64,000 nt of DNA from Salinimicrobium marinum (GTDB taxonomy: Bacteria; Bacteroidota; Bacteroidia; Flavobacteriales; Flavobacteriaceae): NCBI RefSeq assembly GCF_014651535.1, contig NZ_BMXB01000001.1, positions 619,470-683,469 on the forward strand, given 5' to 3'. Below are positions 1-9,231 of this stretch, one piece after another. Made by a program: the position numbers and the translations under genes. How positions within the stretch are numbered: the first letter of the stretch is position 1; each line of letters begins with the position of its first letter. Below the pieces are notes generated by a model. That model was not told the origin of the DNA. It ran no database searches and saw only the letters and a program-made list of their open reading frames with translations.

Positions 1-563
1 ATGGGGCAGATCTTTTTCTGAAGAGTGAAAACAGGAAAGATTTTCCTGCCATTGTAATTTTTCCGCAGGCGCCAAAGGAAGATTATTGGGCCAATGTGGA
101 GGTAAATCGTGAGGTTGTTCCTTACGAATTCAATTTTCGGAATGAAGAGGAGCCTACCAAAGCCCTACATTTGGTGATGGCTCTTCTGAATTCTGTTACT
201 TCGGAAAAATATACAGATAAAAACAGGATCTATGTTGGCGGACTTTCCATGGGAGGAATGGGGACTTACGAAATTCTCTCCAGAATGCCGGAAACTTTTG
301 CAGCTGCTTTTGCCATTTGTGGTGGGGCAGATCCTGTGATAACTGAAAAATATCCGAAAAATTTTAATATCTGGATCTTCCACGGAGAACAGGATAATGT
401 AGTTCCTCCGGAACTTTCTAAAACCATGGCTAGGCAGATCAATACTCATGGCGGTAATGCGAAATTATCCCTTTATCCAGATGACAATCATAACAGCTGG
501 GATTCAGCTTTTTCTGAACCTTATCTGCTGTCATGGCTGTTTTCTCATCAAAAGACTAATTAA
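1..563 (+). CDS. Alpha/beta-hydrolase esterase, 5' end cut by window
   Basis: The reading frame is open from base 3 with no start codon, so the gene begins before the window; the internal ATG at 96 is not the real start because coding sequence (…DFPAIVIFPQAP…) runs upstream of it. The visible part has the nucleophile elbow GLSMGG (catalytic Ser), a probable catalytic Asp in GEQDNVVPP and a His in DDNHNSW, the order expected for a serine alpha/beta hydrolase. This layout is typical of the phospholipase/carboxylesterase and CE1 feruloyl-esterase-like families found in polysaccharide-utilisation loci; the exact substrate cannot be read. Its stop overlaps the next start (TAATG), so it is probably translated with the GH43 gene. 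Confidence 0.8.
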   Translation, partial: GADLFLKSENRKDFPAIVIFPQAPKEDYWANVEVNREVVPYEFNFRNEEEPTKALHLVMALLNSVTSEKYTDKNRIYVGGLSMGGMGTYEILSRMPETFAAAFAICGGADPVITEKYPKNFNIWIFHGEQDNVVPPELSKTMARQINTHGGNAKLSLYPDDNHNSWDSAFSEPYLLSWLFSHQKTN

Positions 564-2371
564 TGAACCGATTAAATTATATACTCACCTCAATAGCTTT
601 ACTTTTTTGCGTAAGCCTGCAATCACAGGAGGAAGTAGTGCCGGAAACCTATATCAATCCGCTGGATATAGATTACACCTACATGGTCTATAATTCCAGC
701 AATAATATTTCCTATCGGTCCGGGGCAGATCCTGCGGTAATTGAGTTCCGCGGAGAATATTACATGTTTGTCACCCGTTCCTTTGGGTACTGGCATTCTA
801 AAGATCTTGTCCACTGGGAATTCATCCAGCCTAAACAATGGTTCTTTGAAGGCTCCAATGCACCAACTGCTTTTAATTATAAAGATTCGCTGGTATATTT
901 TGCCGGAGATCCCGCGGGTTACGGAAGTATTTTATATACCGATGATCCCAAAAAAGGAGAATGGACCCCTACTGCTTCCATATCCACAAATATCCAGGAT
1001 TCGGAGTTGTTTATCGATGATGATGGGCAAACCTATCTTTATTGGGGTTCTTCCAACGTACATCCCCTTCGTGTGAAGATGCTGGATAAAACCGACCGAT
1101 TTCTTGAGACAGGGGTGGAAAAAGAACTTTTCAACCTGGTGGAAGAAGAACACGGTTGGGAACGTTTTGGTGAAAATAATTTTCATCCTACTTTAAAAGA
1201 AGGGTATATGGAAGGGGCTTCCATGACCAAGCATAATGGTAAATATTATCTGCAATATGCGGCGCCGGGCACGCAGTTCAATGTGTATGCCGATGGGGCT
1301 TACATTGGGGAAACGCCACTTGGCCCTTTTGAATACATGAAGAACAATCCCTATAGCTTCAAACCGGGTGGTTTTGCCACCGGTGCCGGCCACGGAATTA
1401 CGGTAAAACAAACGAACGGGCAGTACTGGCACTTTGCCACAGTGGCCTTAGCCTCAAATTCTCATTGGGAACGTCGCCTGGCGATGTTTCCCACCTATTT
1501 TGATGACGAAGGTTTGATGTACTCTATTACCAGCTATGGAGATTATCCGCTGTATGGTCCCGATCATCCCACTAAAGCTGGTCTACACAATGGCTGGATG
1601 TTGTTGTCCTATAAAGGAGAAGTAACGGTTTCCTCTTCCCAAAAGCAGGTAAGAAAAAGCACTTCTACAGATGGGGATTTTGATATTACCGAAATGCCCC
1701 CGGAAAAGAACAACCGCGGAGAGATAACTTCAAAAGTATTAACCGATGAAAGTCCCAAATCCTTTTGGGTTGCTGAAGCTAATGACGATGAACAATGGGT
1801 GGAGATCGAAATGCAGGCTCCCGGAAATATTTATGCTTTTCAACTGAATTTCCACGACGAAGAAGCAGGCATTTATACACGAGTTGAAGATTTGCGACAT
1901 CGCTTTACCCTAGAGGTTTCAGAAGATGGAAAAGATTGGAAAACAGTGGTGGACAGAAGTAATAGTTTCGAAGATACACCGAATGCTTATATCCCTCTTA
2001 ACCGGCCTGTAAAGGGGAAATACGTTCGCTATAATAATGTGGAAGTTCCGGGAAATAATTTGGCATTATCAGAGATCAGAGTCTTTGGAAAAGGTCTGGG
2101 GCAGAAACCCGTAAGGGTGAAAAACTTTACAGTAGATCGACAGGAAGATCGCAGAGATGCTGCCTTGAAATGGGATCTGGTAAAGGGAGCTCAGGGATAT
2201 AACATCCATTGGGGTATCGCACCAGATAAGTTGTACCAGTCATGGTTAATTTACGATAAAAACGAGCATTTTATGCGTAACCTCGATCGGGATACAAAAT
2301 ATTACTTCAGTATAGAAGCATTTAATGAAAATGGGATCTCAGAAAAAACTGAGGTTCTGGAAGTGAATTAA
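563..2371 (+). CDS. Secreted family 43 glycoside hydrolase with discoidin and Fn3 modules
   Basis: 602 residues. A signal peptide (about 1-21) is followed by a five-bladed-propeller GH43-type domain (about 50-340). Candidate catalytic residues are Asp56 (GADPAVI), the pKa-modulating Asp146 (QDSELF) and Glu217 (MEGAS), in the order usual for GH43. Residues about 375-510 resemble an F5/8 type C (CBM32-like) carbohydrate-binding domain, and about 520-602 a fibronectin type III domain. GH43 enzymes usually act on arabinan, xylan or arabinogalactan side chains; the specificity here is not determinable. The start overlaps the upstream esterase by one base, and GH3 follows, so these form one catabolic operon. 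The protein is probably exported to the periplasm or surface. Confidence 0.85.
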   Translation: MNRLNYILTSIALLFCVSLQSQEEVVPETYINPLDIDYTYMVYNSSNNISYRSGADPAVIEFRGEYYMFVTRSFGYWHSKDLVHWEFIQPKQWFFEGSNAPTAFNYKDSLVYFAGDPAGYGSILYTDDPKKGEWTPTASISTNIQDSELFIDDDGQTYLYWGSSNVHPLRVKMLDKTDRFLETGVEKELFNLVEEEHGWERFGENNFHPTLKEGYMEGASMTKHNGKYYLQYAAPGTQFNVYADGAYIGETPLGPFEYMKNNPYSFKPGGFATGAGHGITVKQTNGQYWHFATVALASNSHWERRLAMFPTYFDDEGLMYSITSYGDYPLYGPDHPTKAGLHNGWMLLSYKGEVTVSSSQKQVRKSTSTDGDFDITEMPPEKNNRGEITSKVLTDESPKSFWVAEANDDEQWVEIEMQAPGNIYAFQLNFHDEEAGIYTRVEDLRHRFTLEVSEDGKDWKTVVDRSNSFEDTPNAYIPLNRPVKGKYVRYNNVEVPGNNLALSEIRVFGKGLGQKPVRVKNFTVDRQEDRRDAALKWDLVKGAQGYNIHWGIAPDKLYQSWLIYDKNEHFMRNLDRDTKYYFSIEAFNENGISEKTEVLEVN

Positions 2372-2405
2372 ATTAAACAGATTGTTAAAATTAAATATCA
2401 GTAGA

Positions 2406-4676
2406 ATGAAAAAAATCAATATATCACTCACCGTCTTGTTTTTTATGGGCTTTTCATGGCTTCAGGCACAGGAGCGCATTCCACAGGTAGAAGAATTGCT
2501 TGGAAAAATGACCCTGGAAGAAAAAATTGGTCAGCTTAATTTACTTACTCCGGGTGGTGGCGTAGCCACAGGGTCTGTAGTAAGTGAGGATGTAGAAGCA
2601 AAGATCAGAGCCGGAAATGTGGGCGGGATTTTTGGAGTAAGCAGTCCGGAAAAAGTGCGGCAGGCACAGGAACTGGCTGTGAAGAATTCGAGATTGGGAA
2701 TTCCGCTACTTATTGGAAGTGATGTGATCCACGGTTATAAAACCACTTTTCCAATTCCGTTAGGCCTTTCTTCCAGCTGGGATATGGATCTGATCGAAGA
2801 AACTGCAAAGGTCGCTGCCAGGGAGGCAACAGCCGACGGGATTAACTGGAACTTTTCACCCATGGTAGATATTTCCCGTGATCCTCGCTGGGGGAGAGTT
2901 GCCGAAGGAGCGGGTGAAGATGCTTATCTGGGATCTCAGGTTGCCCGTGCGATGGTGCGAGGATATCAGCAGGACGATCTCACCAGGCCCGAAACCATGA
3001 TTGCTACGGTAAAGCACCTGGCATTATATGGTGCTTCTGAAGGTGGTCGTGATTACAATCGCGTGGATATGAGCCGCACAAAAATGTTCAATGAATATCT
3101 GCCGCCATACAAGGCTGCGATTGACGAAGGGGCTGCGAGTGTAATGACTTCTTTTAATGATATTGACGGGGTGCCTGCTTCCGGAAATAAATGGCTGCTG
3201 ACAGATTTGCTCAGAGAACGTTGGGGTTTTGAGGGATTTGTGGTTTCAGATTACACGTCGGTAAACGAAATGATCGCCCACGGAATGGGTGACCTGCAGG
3301 ATGTTTCTGCATTGGCCATAAAAGCCGGACTCGATATGGATATGGTAGGGGAAGGTTTTCTTACTACGCTTCAAAAATCTGTTGAGGAAGGAAGGGTTTC
3401 CGAAGAAGAAATAACTATTGCGGCACGAAGAATTTTAGAGGCCAAGCACAAGCTTGGATTACTTGATGATCCTTACAAATACTCTGATGAGAGCCGCCCG
3501 GAGCGGGATATCCTAACCGATGAGCACCGGAAAACAGCCAGGAAAGCAGCGGCAAGTTCTTTCGTTTTGCTGAAGAAACATAACAATACCCTTCCGCTTT
3601 CAAAAAATGCGAAAATTGCCCTTGTTGGTCCGTTGGCCAATGATAAAAACAACATGTTGGGCACCTGGGCTCCTACAGGAGATCCTTCCCTGTCCATTCC
3701 GATTTTGGAAGGCTTCAGAAATGTTGCACCAAATGCCACAGTAACCTATGCAAAAGGAGCAAATATTAGTGATGATCCTGAATATGCTAAAAAGGTAAAT
3801 GTATTCGGACCACGAATAGAAATTTCTGAAGAGTCTCCTGAAGAATTACTGAAAGAAGCAATGGACGTAGTGGAAAATGCAGATGTTGTGGTTGCTGTGG
3901 TTGGAGAAGCAACCGAAATGAGTGGGGAAGCAGCCAGCCGGACCGAAATCAGCATTCCTGAAAGTCAGAAAAAACTAATCAGGGAACTTTCGCAAAGCGG
4001 AAAACCTGTCGTGCTGGTGCTAATGAGCGGTAGGCCATTGACGATTCCGGAGGAAATGCAGTTGCCTGTAAGTATCCTTCAGGTATGGCATCCCGGTGTG
4101 GAAGCCGGAAATGCGATTGCCGATGTGGTTTTCGGAGATATTAATCCTTCAGGAAAACTTACCGCTACCTGGCCACATAACGTGGGGCAGATCCCCATCT
4201 ATTACGGAATGAGAACGACCGGAAGACCTGCAGCTTCAGAAGAATTTGAAAAATTTAAATCAAATTACCTGGATTCTCCTATTGCGCCTTTATTGCCGTT
4301 TGGATACGGACTCAGTTATACCAATTTTGAATATTCAGATGTAAAAGTGAGTGACAATACATTAAATTCAAACGGAGAAATTATTGTTAGTGCCACAGTG
4401 GCCAATACGGGTGAATATGACGGGGAAGAGGTAGTGCAGCTTTATATCCACGATAAGGTGCGGAGTATTACTCCGCCCATGAAAGAACTCAAAGGTTTCC
4501 AAAAAATAAATTTGAAAGCAGGGGAATCACAAACGGTGGAATTCAACATTTCGGTGGAAGATCTTAAATTCTACAACGGAAATCTTGAATATGTTTTTGA
4601 ACCAGGAGAGTTTGAATTCTTTGTAGCCGGTAGTTCAGACGGGGAGTTCCAGGGAACTTTTAATCTGGAAGAGTGA
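2406..4676 (+). CDS. bglX: Periplasmic beta-glucosidase, glycoside hydrolase family 3
   Basis: About 756 residues from the ATG at 2406; an in-frame TTG at 2382 would add eight residues before the signal peptide MKKINISLTVLFFMGFSWLQ and is less likely. The protein shows the GH3 N-terminal barrel with SRDPRWGR and KHLALYGASEGGRDY, the nucleophile Asp282 in FVVSDY, a C-terminal GH3 sandwich domain (TEMSGEAASR region) and a fibronectin-III-like end, the domain order and length of BglX. Here SDY replaces the commoner SDW. It should release terminal beta-linked glucose or xylose from oligosaccharides in the periplasm. It lies 34 bases after GH43 and before a strong terminator. Confidence 0.9.
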   Translation: MKKINISLTVLFFMGFSWLQAQERIPQVEELLGKMTLEEKIGQLNLLTPGGGVATGSVVSEDVEAKIRAGNVGGIFGVSSPEKVRQAQELAVKNSRLGIPLLIGSDVIHGYKTTFPIPLGLSSSWDMDLIEETAKVAAREATADGINWNFSPMVDISRDPRWGRVAEGAGEDAYLGSQVARAMVRGYQQDDLTRPETMIATVKHLALYGASEGGRDYNRVDMSRTKMFNEYLPPYKAAIDEGAASVMTSFNDIDGVPASGNKWLLTDLLRERWGFEGFVVSDYTSVNEMIAHGMGDLQDVSALAIKAGLDMDMVGEGFLTTLQKSVEEGRVSEEEITIAARRILEAKHKLGLLDDPYKYSDESRPERDILTDEHRKTARKAAASSFVLLKKHNNTLPLSKNAKIALVGPLANDKNNMLGTWAPTGDPSLSIPILEGFRNVAPNATVTYAKGANISDDPEYAKKVNVFGPRIEISEESPEELLKEAMDVVENADVVVAVVGEATEMSGEAASRTEISIPESQKKLIRELSQSGKPVVLVLMSGRPLTIPEEMQLPVSILQVWHPGVEAGNAIADVVFGDINPSGKLTATWPHNVGQIPIYYGMRTTGRPAASEEFEKFKSNYLDSPIAPLLPFGYGLSYTNFEYSDVKVSDNTLNSNGEIIVSATVANTGEYDGEEVVQLYIHDKVRSITPPMKELKGFQKINLKAGESQTVEFNISVEDLKFYNGNLEYVFEPGEFEFFVAGSSDGEFQGTFNLEE

Positions 4677-4813
4677 TAGAAAAAGCAAAATCAAGAGCCC
4701 GATGAAAAACTTTTTTTGTTGATCATTTTTTCCTCGGCTACCGTTATGGTGGCCCGGAAAAACTACTTTAGGCATTGGGCGCTTAATTTACAGTGCTCTA
4801 TAATAATAAGTCG

Positions 4814-4854
4814 GACCCGGAAGAAACATTTATTGGAGCCTTCCGGGTCTTTTT
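4814..4854 (+). terminator. Rho-independent terminator after bglX
   Basis: A perfect 10-bp inverted repeat (GACCCGGAAG at 4814-4823 and CTTCCGGGTC at 4840-4849) with a 16-base loop is followed by TTTTTATT. The T tail lies on the + strand, so it ends the GH43-GH3 transcript. It also sits just past the 3' end of the convergent GH2 gene. Confidence 0.9.
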
Positions 4855-4855
4855 A

Positions 4856-7447
4856 TTATAATTTCTCCAGCTTAATTCCCGATACAATGGATTTACCTGA
4901 ATTTGCTTCAAATTCTACCGTTATGCCTCCATCTGAATTCACTATATATGAAATTTCCGCAGCCCTTATCCTGCCATAATCCCGCGCCAGATTGAGATCT
5001 TCGGAAACTACTTTGCCGTTGATCTTTATGTCAAAACTTCGCAAGCCCGTGATTTCCTGCTTTTCGGATGTAGAAAGATTATAGATGTTCTCTTCGGATG
5101 CATTGAATTCAGGTTCGGCAAACAGGAGCGTGACACGATATTTTCCGCTTTCCGCATCAAATTTATAAGCTTCGATTCCTTCCCGCATGGTTTGAAAAAG
5201 CGGATCATTTTCCGTTCCCTGAATGTCTGAAGCCGTTCCCAGGAATTTATTTAGAACTTTTTGATACCTCTCACCGCCAATATACCCGAAGCTCCCTTCC
5301 CGGTACTCCTGATCTGCGATCCACACTTGTGAAGTGACTGGATCTTTGTATTGTATATGAGTGCCAACGTTCACTAAAAGTTGTTTTTTTTCAATGGAAG
5401 AGAGAAGATTTTCTCTACGAAAAACTGTAATTTCCCGGGAGTGTGAAAGTGAATCTGCCGTTGCAGTCAGCAGTGTTTCTCCTTCCGGTAACGAAAGCCG
5501 GAAAATTGCTATTCCCTCTGTTACTTCTGAAGTAATTTTTCCTCCTGCCGCTTTTAGCACAACTTCCGGAGCGTTGGAAAAAACAGTGATTTCTACTTTT
5601 TCCCCATCCTGAACATACCTTTCCTGATAATTTTTTCCGGCGATATAAACCATTGGTTCTTCCAGCAGTCTCGCCTGATAATAATGGTAGATATCTTTTG
5701 TGTTACGGTCGAAATTTATCAGCCCTTTCTGATTAATGTACGGCATGGCATCCTGCCGGAAAGAGGATCCGAAATCTGCAAAATTCCAGGCTGCCATTCC
5801 CATGATAAAATCCCTTTCCTGTACCTGGTTGAGGTAGCTGCGATGCAGTTTTAACTGATAGGCCTCGCTGTAATCCCAGGGTTTTGGATCAATAGTTTGG
5901 TTGCGAACATCGGCTCCCGGACCGTATTCAGAAATAATGAGTGGCCGATTTGGGTATTTTTGATGCTGTTCATCGAGGAATTTTCCGAAGCTTTCGAGTC
6001 CCGGGGAATACCAGCCAAAATATAAATTCCATCCTATCACGTCTGGAAGATTGGCGATTCCTGAAGTATTGTAAAGCTCATTTTCATGCAGGGCCATCAC
6101 ACTTAACCTGTCCGGATCCATCTTCTTGGTTTCCCTTTCCAGTTTTTCAGCAAGTTCGACCGAGGTTTTGATCTTTGCTTCTTTTTCCGCTTCGGTCACC
6201 TCATTATTAAAAACCAACCGAATGAAAATTTCATTCATGTACCCCCATAAAATTACAGATGGGTGATTGAAAAACTGCAGGATCTGCTCCCGTTGCATTT
6301 GCAGGGATACCTCATGATAAGCCGCAGAATCTGTCACATCATTGATCACCGGGATCTCGCTCCATACCACTAAGCCTAATTCATCGCAGATCCTGTACAC
6401 TTCGGGATCCTGGGGATAATGAGCAGTACGAATAAAGTTAGCACCCATTTCTTTGATCATTTTATAATCCCGATAATGCAATTCATTAGGCAGGGCATTG
6501 CCCAGACCTTCAAAATCCTGATGCCGGTTGGCACCAATGAGTTTGAGTGGCTTTCCGTTTAAGGTAAATCCTGTTTCAGGATCGGCTTCAAACCAGCGGA
6601 GCCCGAATTTTGAGTTTTGAACATCGAGCTGTTGCTCATTTGCCATTATCCTGATTTCCACCTCATATAAATCCGGGGAGGAAGGGGACCATAGCTGCGG
6701 ATTTTTTAAGTCTTCTTCAAAATTCACCTCTGCGGTTTCTTCAGAATTTACCCCGATATTTCTCCGGAGGGTTTGAACAGAATTTCCCTGTGGATCAAAT
6801 ATTTCAGCTTCCACAGTGAGCCTTTTCCTTTCCCCCGACTGATTTACCACGCGGGTTTCAATTTCTATCCGCGCATTTTCTGCAGAAACTTCCGGAGTTT
6901 TTATCAGGAAGTTACCAGCGGCCTCGTTGGCCATTTCGAAATGAACTTCGTTTGTGGTAATCAACCAGAGATCCCGGTAAATTCCGCCGTAAAAGTTGAA
7001 ATCGGCATCAAGAGGAGGAATGTCTGGGTTATGACTGTTGTCGACTTCAATCCTAATCTTGTTTTCTGTTCCGGGAAGAAGGGCAGAAGTGATATCAAAA
7101 ACAAATCCAGTATAGCCTCCGCGATGTTCACCAATAAGGGTGTTATTGACAAAAAGAGTTGTTACCTGGTTACTCCCTTCAAACTTCAAAAAAACCTGCT
7201 GTTCCTGCCATTCTTCCGGCGCAAAGATCGTTTTTCGGTAAATGCCTTTTTCACGGAAGTATTCTTTGCCATCCCGGAAAGGATCTTCGGCATTCCACGT
7301 ATGGGGAATATTGACCTTGTGGGTTTTTTCAGAATCTTCAGCGGTAGTGAATTCCCATGCAGAATTTATGGTCTTTTCAGTTCGTTGGGAAAAAGTCTGT
7401 GTAACTGAAATAAGCAATACGAGAAAAACAAAACCCGGCATCTTCAT
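4856..7447 (-). CDS. Secreted family 2 glycoside hydrolase (beta-galactosidase-like) with C-terminal malectin domain
   Basis: 863 residues from the ATG ending at 7447, which opens a clean signal peptide (KMPGFVFLVLLISVTQTFSQ); an in-frame start 14 codons upstream has no leader-like sequence. Domains: GH2 sugar-binding sandwich (about 25-165), Ig-like domain (about 180-285), TIM barrel (about 290-600) with acid/base Glu406 in WGYMNE and nucleophile Glu507 in ISEYGPGAD, then a malectin-like domain (about 705-863). The family holds beta-galactosidases, glucuronidases and mannosidases; the substrate is open. It lies 58 bases downstream of the esterase gene on the same strand, so the two are probably cotranscribed, converging on the GH43-GH3 operon. 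Confidence 0.87.
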   Translation of the reverse strand: MKMPGFVFLVLLISVTQTFSQRTEKTINSAWEFTTAEDSEKTHKVNIPHTWNAEDPFRDGKEYFREKGIYRKTIFAPEEWQEQQVFLKFEGSNQVTTLFVNNTLIGEHRGGYTGFVFDITSALLPGTENKIRIEVDNSHNPDIPPLDADFNFYGGIYRDLWLITTNEVHFEMANEAAGNFLIKTPEVSAENARIEIETRVVNQSGERKRLTVEAEIFDPQGNSVQTLRRNIGVNSEETAEVNFEEDLKNPQLWSPSSPDLYEVEIRIMANEQQLDVQNSKFGLRWFEADPETGFTLNGKPLKLIGANRHQDFEGLGNALPNELHYRDYKMIKEMGANFIRTAHYPQDPEVYRICDELGLVVWSEIPVINDVTDSAAYHEVSLQMQREQILQFFNHPSVILWGYMNEIFIRLVFNNEVTEAEKEAKIKTSVELAEKLERETKKMDPDRLSVMALHENELYNTSGIANLPDVIGWNLYFGWYSPGLESFGKFLDEQHQKYPNRPLIISEYGPGADVRNQTIDPKPWDYSEAYQLKLHRSYLNQVQERDFIMGMAAWNFADFGSSFRQDAMPYINQKGLINFDRNTKDIYHYYQARLLEEPMVYIAGKNYQERYVQDGEKVEITVFSNAPEVVLKAAGGKITSEVTEGIAIFRLSLPEGETLLTATADSLSHSREITVFRRENLLSSIEKKQLLVNVGTHIQYKDPVTSQVWIADQEYREGSFGYIGGERYQKVLNKFLGTASDIQGTENDPLFQTMREGIEAYKFDAESGKYRVTLLFAEPEFNASEENIYNLSTSEKQEITGLRSFDIKINGKVVSEDLNLARDYGRIRAAEISYIVNSDGGITVEFEANSGKSIVSGIKLEKL

Positions 7448-7505
7448 AATACATCTTTTTTTTGTCTGAAAACAGGAAGTATGTTGCAAATTGCCTTCTT
7501 CATGT

Positions 7506-8405
7506 TTATTTAGTGAGCGTGATTTGCTGCTTTTGATCTTCTAAAACCACTTTTTTGATAAACCGGAACAGCAGTGGAAGATCTTCAAAGGGCACTCCGG
7601 AAATTTCATGTCCGGCACCTTCGACACTTACCAGCATATAGGAGCTGTTGAGATCTTTTAGTTTTTCTGCTATAGTTTTGGATCCGTCGAGCATGAGATA
7701 ACCCGGCAGGTTGGGTTCACAAAAATGGTGTGGGGCAGTGGCATAAGGCACCAGATTATCATTCGTGCCGTGAAAGAAAATTCCCGGAACGGTATTTTTT
7801 TCGCCAATGAGCCTGGCATCCAAAATGGCTCCAGCAAGAGAGATTACCGCTGCAAAGTTCAGGTTTCTATAAGCCTCATGATCTCCAAACATCAGCCCTG
7901 GATTGTAAACGGCACTTAATACTGCCTCGGCACCGGCGCTGCTTCCGCCAACGATGATATTTTCGGGATCTAAACGAAGTTCAGATTTTTTGTCCACGAG
8001 GTAGCTAACGGCATCCATGAAATCTTCAGCAGCATTTTTAAAGGTTTCTATTTTACCGGAAGCTTCAAAATCACATCCAAAAGACTCACCTTTTCTGGTA
8101 AGCCTGTAAGCGATCTGTACCACTACATAACCTTTTGTTGCTGCAATTTCTGAAAACCGTACCAGATCAGGGTGTTTCGGGCTTCCACCAGAGAAACCGC
8201 CGCCATGCATAAAGACAACCAACGGGCGCTGATTTTCTGAATCATTTTCCGGCTGGTATATATCCAGAATCAGTTCTTCGCCGTCTTTTACGGCATAAAC
8301 TTCAGTTTTTGGAGGAGTAACCTTAAAAATACTGTCAAGAAATCTTTCTTGAGCTTGAAGCGTGGAAGAACAAAAGAAAACCAGAAGGAGTGAGAGGATA
8401 CGCAT
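7506..8405 (-). CDS. Secreted alpha/beta-hydrolase (lipase/esterase, acetyl-xylan-esterase-like)
   Basis: 299 residues from the ATG ending at 8405, which gives the signal peptide MRILSLLLVFFCSSTLQAQ; a longer in-frame version lacks leader character until that point. The oxyanion motif HGGGFSGGS, catalytic Ser156 in GGSSAG, a likely Asp in HGTNDNLVP and His in GAGHEIS are all present, as in the hormone-sensitive-lipase/BD-FAE group. It heads a two-gene unit with the GH2 enzyme, suggesting removal of acyl groups from a polysaccharide before glycosidase attack (inference from position). Confidence 0.82.
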   Translation of the reverse strand: MRILSLLLVFFCSSTLQAQERFLDSIFKVTPPKTEVYAVKDGEELILDIYQPENDSENQRPLVVFMHGGGFSGGSPKHPDLVRFSEIAATKGYVVVQIAYRLTRKGESFGCDFEASGKIETFKNAAEDFMDAVSYLVDKKSELRLDPENIIVGGSSAGAEAVLSAVYNPGLMFGDHEAYRNLNFAAVISLAGAILDARLIGEKNTVPGIFFHGTNDNLVPYATAPHHFCEPNLPGYLMLDGSKTIAEKLKDLNSSYMLVSVEGAGHEISGVPFEDLPLLFRFIKKVVLEDQKQQITLTK

Positions 8406-8673
8406 TTTGAGTAGGAGTTTTAAAATCGAAAAGATACTTATTTTTCGTTGTTTCCAGTGAACTTCAGGTGTAGAAAATAACCTTGAAAAGCCATTTTTAA
8501 AGTAGCGCAAGAAAATTTTTTTCAAAAGAATTTATTTTTTAATTACCTGATATTAATTTGTTAGGTGTTTTAATCTCATTTTTTTCAGAAAAAAATCAGA
8601 AAAAAATGAGAGGTCGGGCAACCTTTTGTAATTTTCCAGCGTCTATGTTAATAGAAGGCTTTAATAAGAACTT
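8406..8673. other. Divergent intergenic region between esterase and sigma-factor genes
   Basis: This stretch must carry promoters for both flanking genes. A TTTG (8625-8628) and a TATGTTA (8644-8650) resemble the Bacteroidota -33 and -7 elements for the sigma-factor gene, but their 15-base spacing is too short, so I do not assign them. Two near-identical AT-rich runs (TTTTTTCAGAAAAAAATCAG type) around 8578-8605 are low complexity only. Confidence 0.3.
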
Positions 8674-9231
8674 GTGAAAGTAATTCCTCTTTATAAAAAC
8701 GAACGGCAACTAATTGCCCGGGTAGCCAAAAACAACAGGGAAGCGCAACAGCAGCTTTACAAAAAGTTTTCGGGAAAGATGCTTAGCGTTTGCAGGATGT
8801 ACACCAAAGATGTGCAGCATGCTGAAGAGGTCATGCTCAACGGATTTCTAAAAGTCTTCACCCATATTTCAGATTTTAAAAGCGACGGGAGTTTTGAAGG
8901 ATGGGTACGCCGCATCATGATTCGCGAAGCGATCTCCTTTTTGAGAAGGCAGAAGAAACTGGAGTTTCAGGAAGAAGTGATTCTTAATGAAAGTTTCAAC
9001 AATATCCAGTCAGACATTGATGTGGAGCACATTCAGCGTCTTATTGACGGTTTGCCCGAAGGTTACAGGGTGGTTTTTGTAATGTATGCGATAGAAGGTT
9101 ACAAGCACCAGGAAATTGCAGAACTGCTTAATATCACACCGGGAACTTCCAAATCTCAGCTCTTCAAGGCGAGAAAGATGCTGCAAGAGAAATTACAAAT
9201 GAAAAATACATCGGGTTATGGCACGACATAA
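8674..9231 (+). CDS. ECF-type RNA polymerase sigma factor
   Basis: 185 residues with a GTG start. It has a sigma region 2 (about 25-95, with the DIxxEV-like helix KDVQHAEEVMLNGFLKVF and the -10-recognising segment SFEGWVRRIMIREAISFLRR) and a sigma region 4 (about 125-178) ending in a helix-turn-helix (YKHQEIAELLNITPGTSKSQ). No region 1 or 3 is present, so this is group 4 (ECF). The next gene overlaps by 14 bases and encodes a membrane protein, the usual layout for a sigma/anti-sigma pair. The signal and regulon are unknown; the outer-membrane protein at 10118 is a plausible target. Confidence 0.88.
   Translation: MKVIPLYKNERQLIARVAKNNREAQQQLYKKFSGKMLSVCRMYTKDVQHAEEVMLNGFLKVFTHISDFKSDGSFEGWVRRIMIREAISFLRRQKKLEFQEEVILNESFNNIQSDIDVEHIQRLIDGLPEGYRVVFVMYAIEGYKHQEIAELLNITPGTSKSQLFKARKMLQEKLQMKNTSGYGTT

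Noticed and set aside
6773-7408. 211-codon + strand frame inside the GH2 gene
   Set aside because: It is the antisense shadow of a well-supported GH2 coding region.
8625-8650. TTTG and TATGTTA as a promoter for the sigma-factor gene
   Set aside because: The spacing of about 15 bases is shorter than the 19-21 expected and the -7 box has mismatches.
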